Below, in pieces: positions 6,295 through 8,737 of a DNA stretch of 8,737 nt. Numbering within the stretch: the first letter of the stretch is position 1; each line of letters opens with the position of its first letter. Origin of the DNA: an uncultured Gammaproteobacteria bacterium (GTDB taxonomy: Bacteria; Pseudomonadota; Gammaproteobacteria; Rariloculales; Rariloculaceae); contig CAMPKU010000194.1 of assembly GCA_946887385.1 (NCBI GenBank), positions 1 through 8,737 of the forward strand, in the 5' to 3' direction. The notes under the pieces were generated by a model that saw nothing but the letters and a program-made list of their open reading frames with translations, was not told the origin of the DNA and did no database searches. Position numbers and translations under genes: made by a program.

Positions 6295-7911
6295 ATGTCT
6301 CTCAAACGACTACTCAGTGCCTTTTCGCCGCGACGAAGGGAGCTCGACAAATTACGCGCGAAATGGGGAAAACGGGGAGCAAAGGACGGGTGGCTGGCAA
6401 GCCGCTACTTCGACCTCACCCGCGTTGACTCCACGCGCAAGTACGTCGACGACAAGACATGGGCGGATCTCGAGTTTCCAAGGATTTTCTCGTACCTGGA
6501 CTCGACCGAAACCCCACTTGGCAGCCAGTCACTCTTCCGCACGCTTCGCGAGTACGTCGACGATCCGAGCGAGCTCACGCAGCGATATGACGCGTACGGT
6601 GTGCTTCGCTCGAACGCGCCCTTACGCGAGGAGATTCAACTAAGACTCGTGTCGCTGCAGGCCGACTCCAACGCCGGCATCGCAGACGCCGTGTTCGGTC
6701 AGCCGCCGGAGAAGCCCAAGCACCACATCGTCTTACCAATCTTGAGCTTGCTGTCGGCTGCGACGCTGGCAGCTGTGTTCCTGCTGTCGCTGCCGCTCGC
6801 GTTTTGGCTCGTGTTGGTGGCACTGAATACCGTCGTCATTTTCCGCGTTTCGCCGTCCCTGCATCGCGATGCGGAAACCTTGAAAGACTGCTACCAGCTA
6901 TTGCGCGTCGCAGATGGCCTCGCCTCGCTTCAACCGAGCTCGCCATCACTTGCGTGGTTCAAGCGGCTTGCCGAGGAGGCGCCACGGCGTGCAGCGGCGC
7001 GAAAAGCGCTTCGCTGGTTCTGCATTTCGCGCGGCGTCTTGGCACAGAGCCTATATCTATGGCTCAACCTGGCATTCTTATTGGAGCTGATCGCTTACGT
7101 GCGCACGATCGATCGGTTCGTTCGAATACGCGCGGACCTTGCGTCGTCCTTCGAGCTGGTCGGCTCGCTGGACGCAGCCGTTGCGCTCGCCTCGCACCTC
7201 GAGCACTGCCCCGATCATTGCCGGCCTACAGTGGCGGATGGCCCATTGATCGAGATAGAAGAAGGCCACCACCCGTTACTGGCGAAGCCGGTCAAGAACT
7301 CGATTTTGTTGGATGGACGGTCCGCGTTGATTACCGGCTCGAACATGGCGGGTAAGACAACGTTCGTCAAAATGGTGGGCATCAACATCATCTTCGCTCG
7401 CACGGTGGGGTTCTGCTTTGCGGCCAAAGCCGTTGTTCCGCGCTCGAGCGTAATGGCGTCGATTCGCGGAGAGCATTCCGTAGAGTCCGGGAAGAGCCAC
7501 TACTTCGCAGAAATCGAGGCGATCCACTCGTTCATCGAGAACGCGGAACAGGGTCACTGCAAAGTGTTCGTCATCGACGAGCTGTTCAATGGAACGAACA
7601 CCATTGAGCGTCTTGCTGCTGCCAGAGCAGTACTGGAATCCTTGTGCCGGAAAGCCCAGGTGCTGGTGACCACGCACGATGTCGAGCTGCAGCCCGCCTT
7701 GGCAACGAGCTACGATCTGTATCATTTCCAAGAGGACCCGGACGTAGAGGGCTTCTTCGACTATCGTTTGCGAACGGGCGCCACGACTGCGCGAAACGCC
7801 ATCCGGTTGTTGGAACGGATGGGCTTTCCAAAAGACATCGTGAGCGATGCCATGGCATTCGCGGATGAAAGGACGCCGGAGACGGAGACGCCTCCGGGGA
7901 CGGATTTATAA
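6295..7911 (+). CDS. Membrane-anchored MutS-superfamily ATPase (not canonical MutS)
   Basis: The protein has 538 residues; mismatch-repair MutS usually has about 850. It lacks the N-terminal mismatch-recognition and connector domains. It starts near MutS core domain III: DLEFPRIFSYLDSTETPLGSQSLFRTL (residues about 56-82) resembles the LDxTxTxxGxxxLRxxL block. Residues about 146-188 are two strongly hydrophobic segments, probably a membrane hairpin, and 247-268 is a third hydrophobic stretch. The C-terminal MutS_V ATPase is intact: Walker A GSNMAGKTT (348-356, Lys354), a SVESGKSHYFAEI block matching the MutS signature between the Walkers, Walker B VFVIDE (Asp428, Glu429) followed by LFNGTNT, and TTHDVEL (His461). 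A GATTARNAIRLLERMGFP tail matches the MutS C-terminal helices. It should bind and hydrolyse ATP as a dimer at the membrane; its substrate is unknown. G+C is lower than in its neighbours, suggesting transfer. The last residues and the stop codon come from a palindromic repeat. The ribosome binding site is weak (GGATGG). Confidence 0.9.
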   Translation: MSLKRLLSAFSPRRRELDKLRAKWGKRGAKDGWLASRYFDLTRVDSTRKYVDDKTWADLEFPRIFSYLDSTETPLGSQSLFRTLREYVDDPSELTQRYDAYGVLRSNAPLREEIQLRLVSLQADSNAGIADAVFGQPPEKPKHHIVLPILSLLSAATLAAVFLLSLPLAFWLVLVALNTVVIFRVSPSLHRDAETLKDCYQLLRVADGLASLQPSSPSLAWFKRLAEEAPRRAAARKALRWFCISRGVLAQSLYLWLNLAFLLELIAYVRTIDRFVRIRADLASSFELVGSLDAAVALASHLEHCPDHCRPTVADGPLIEIEEGHHPLLAKPVKNSILLDGRSALITGSNMAGKTTFVKMVGINIIFARTVGFCFAAKAVVPRSSVMASIRGEHSVESGKSHYFAEIEAIHSFIENAEQGHCKVFVIDELFNGTNTIERLAAARAVLESLCRKAQVLVTTHDVELQPALATSYDLYHFQEDPDVEGFFDYRLRTGATTARNAIRLLERMGFPKDIVSDAMAFADERTPETETPPGTDL

Positions 7912-7921
7912 ATCCGTCCCC
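7896..7921. repeat. 26-bp perfect palindrome, repeat copy 2, overlapping the MutS-like stop codon
   Basis: GGGGACGGATTTA is followed directly by its exact reverse complement. Its central 24 bases are identical to copy 1. In the reading frame of the MutS-like gene it encodes most of the terminal Pro-Gly-Thr-Asp-Leu and supplies the TAA at 7909-7911. It is embedded in further half-sites on its right side. Confidence 0.93.
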
Positions 7922-7947
7922 TCTTGAACCCCGTCCCCTCTTGAACC
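7914..7947. repeat. 17-bp tandem duplication (CCGTCCCCTCTTGAACC x2)
   Basis: The same 17 bases occur at 7914-7930 and 7931-7947 with no mismatch. The first unit contains the right arm of palindrome copy 2. The second unit's CCGTCCCC (7931-7938) can pair with GGGGACGG (7958-7965), so the cluster offers several competing stems. It probably arose by slippage or by repeat-on-repeat insertion. Confidence 0.9.
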
Positions 7948-7957
7948 GCGCGAAGCC

Positions 7958-7990
7958 GGGGACGGATTAAATAAATCCGTCCCCTTTTTT
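7958..7990 (+). terminator. Intrinsic terminator formed from repeat copy 3, downstream of the MutS-like gene
   Basis: GGGGACGGATT (7958-7968) pairs exactly with AATCCGTCCCC (7974-7984) around a 5-base loop, and six T residues follow at 7985-7990. This is a classical rho-independent layout on the plus strand, 46 bases after the MutS-like stop codon. The centre differs from copies 1 and 2 (AAATA loop instead of an uninterrupted palindrome). On the minus strand no T-run follows the stem, so it should end plus-strand transcripts better than those of the convergent hydroxylase gene. Confidence 0.8.
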
Positions 7991-7994
7991 AGTA

Positions 7995-8003
7995 CGTCCC
8001 CGG
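7995..8003. repeat. Terminal half-site of the repeat cluster
   Basis: CGTCCCCGG is the inverse of the CGGGGACG found at the left boundary (6223-6230). It stops 2 bases before the stop codon (8006-8008, minus strand) of the hydroxylase gene. It marks the right edge of the repeat-bounded segment. Confidence 0.6.
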
Positions 8004-8005
8004 TT

Positions 8006-8737
8006 TTAGGCGGTGTTGACCTGCAGCGGCTTGTGCGACTGCTGGCGGCCTGCGAGCGCGTTGACGATCTGATCGCGCGTGACGGGCACGCGGTTGAAGT
8101 AGTGCCCGCCGAGCGCGTCGGAAATGGCGCACAAGAGCGCCGACGCGCCGGCGCCCATGACGGGCTCGCCGATACCCTTCGTGCCGAGCGGGCTCTGCGG
8201 ATCGGGCTGGTCCACGGCATCCGTGGTGAACGTGCGCGCCACGTCGAGATAGCTCGCGGGCTTCGCCTGGTAGAAGCCGACAGCGCCCGGCAAGCCGTTC
8301 TGCGGATCGTAGATATGCCGTTCGAGCGCCGCGAGCCCGAAGCCCATGACGGCGCCGCCCTTGATCTGCGTGGCGAGCCCCATCGGGTGAATCACCGTGC
8401 CGCAGTCGGCGACGGCAACGTAATCGATGATGTCGAAGGCGCCCGTTTCCGTGTCGAGCTCGATCTCGGCGAAGCCGGCAACGAATGCGGCGGGCGACGC
8501 CGTGAGCGGCAAATTGTCCTTCGCGACGCCGACGAGCCCCGTGCCCGCAAGCGACACGGCGGCTGCGGCCGTCATCGGGTTGATGTCCGTGGGAGTCTCG
8601 TGGCCGTCGAACTTGCCGCCGAGCTCGACGGCGCGCTGCGCGGCTTGCGCGAACGTGAGCCCCTTCGTCGGATCGCTCTTCAAGAACACGCGTTCGCCGC
8701 CCACGTCGTAGTCGGCCGGCGCGCCGCCGAGATCCAT
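8006..8737 (-). CDS. Molybdenum hydroxylase (xanthine dehydrogenase family) molybdopterin-binding subunit, C-terminal part
   Basis: Only the last 243 codons are present; full large subunits are about 750-780 residues, so the Met at the window edge is almost certainly internal and the gene continues to the right. The visible part is the end of the molybdopterin-binding domain: NPMTAAAA, ETGAFDIIDYVAVADCGTV, IHPMGLATQIKGGAVMGFG and KGIGEPVMGAGASALLCAI. The Glu in GIGEP (residue 191 of the visible part) matches the catalytic glutamate of this family, which activates water in hydroxylation at the molybdenum-oxo-sulfido centre. Electrons normally pass to iron-sulfur and FAD, or cytochrome, partners, none of which is in view. 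The protein could act on an aldehyde, a purine or an N-heterocycle; the fragment does not tell. The stop abuts the repeat cluster. Confidence 0.92.
   Translation of the reverse strand: MDLGGAPADYDVGGERVFLKSDPTKGLTFAQAAQRAVELGGKFDGHETPTDINPMTAAAAVSLAGTGLVGVAKDNLPLTASPAAFVAGFAEIELDTETGAFDIIDYVAVADCGTVIHPMGLATQIKGGAVMGFGLAALERHIYDPQNGLPGAVGFYQAKPASYLDVARTFTTDAVDQPDPQSPLGTKGIGEPVMGAGASALLCAISDALGGHYFNRVPVTRDQIVNALAGRQQSHKPLQVNTA

Larger units (their letters stand above)
6223..8003. mobile_element. Putative repeat-bounded insertion carrying the MutS-like gene
   Basis: The segment begins on the base after the dehydrogenase stop and ends 3 bases before the stop of the convergent hydroxylase gene. 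Its ends are 8-bp inverted repeats: CGGGGACG at 6223-6230 and CGTCCCCG at 7995-8002. More GGGGACGG-type halves and full palindromes lie just inside both ends. The enclosed gene has lower G+C (52-57% in three sampled lines) than the flanks (73-77% in sampled lines). No transposase is encoded inside and no target-site duplication is visible, so mobilisation, if real, would need an enzyme elsewhere. REP-type palindromes are known to depend on trans-acting IS200-like (RAYT) transposases. The boundaries are seen in the sequence; mobility is inference. Confidence 0.4.

Noticed and set aside
6295..7911. The housekeeping mismatch-repair gene mutS
   Set aside because: The product lacks the mismatch-recognition and connector domains and contains membrane segments; only part of the core and the ATPase domain match.
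6241..7984. A CRISPR array or integron attC sites
   Set aside because: There are only three unevenly spaced repeat copies, no regular spacers, no cas genes or integrase, and the copies are perfect palindromes rather than attC-type imperfect stems.
8006..8737. A complete small gene starting with the ATG at 8737
   Set aside because: The protein matches only the C-terminal third of molybdenum hydroxylase large subunits, so the ATG at the very edge is most simply an internal Met.

Overview
The window reads as chromosomal DNA from a high-GC proteobacterium. Sampled 60-base lines in the outer genes are about 73-77% G+C. Twin-arginine and lipoprotein-type export signals, a PQQ alcohol dehydrogenase with a fused cytochrome c, a molybdenum hydroxylase and palindromic repeats of the REP type fit a free-living, respiring gammaproteobacterium. 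That lineage call is inference only; no rRNA or other marker gene is present.

Layout: (1) 1-2429, minus strand: the N-terminal 809 residues of a membrane hybrid histidine kinase (multi-pass sensor, PAS, HisKA, HATPase_c, REC), cut by the left edge. (2) 2430-2585: a divergent intergenic region. (3) 2586-4043, plus: a PhoX/DUF839-family protein with a Tat-type signal, starting at a TTG behind a good Shine-Dalgarno. (4) 4111-6222, plus: a type II quinohemoprotein alcohol dehydrogenase with a C-terminal haem-c domain and a lipobox, possibly made from a leaderless mRNA. (5) 6223-8003: a segment rich in GGGGACGGATT-type palindromes that encloses one gene, a membrane-anchored MutS-like ATPase (6295-7911) of clearly lower G+C. 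(6) 8006-8737, minus: the C-terminal 243 residues of a molybdenum hydroxylase large subunit, cut by the right edge.

How the parts relate: genes 3 and 4 are co-directional, both exported to the periplasm, and may be expressed together, although gene 4 seems to have its own promoter. The kinase is transcribed away from them, so a regulatory link is only possible, not shown. The molybdenum hydroxylase and the PQQ dehydrogenase are both oxidative enzymes whose stop codons converge on the repeat-bounded segment.

The most unusual part is segment 5. It is about 1.78 kb, starts immediately after the dehydrogenase stop codon, and ends 3 bases before the convergent hydroxylase stop codon. Its outer edges are 8-bp inverted repeats (CGGGGACG / CGTCCCCG). 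Inside, palindromes flank the MutS-like gene on both sides, one of them supplies that gene's stop codon, and another has become a textbook intrinsic terminator. It looks like a repeat-bounded insertion carrying an unusual MutS-superfamily ATPase.
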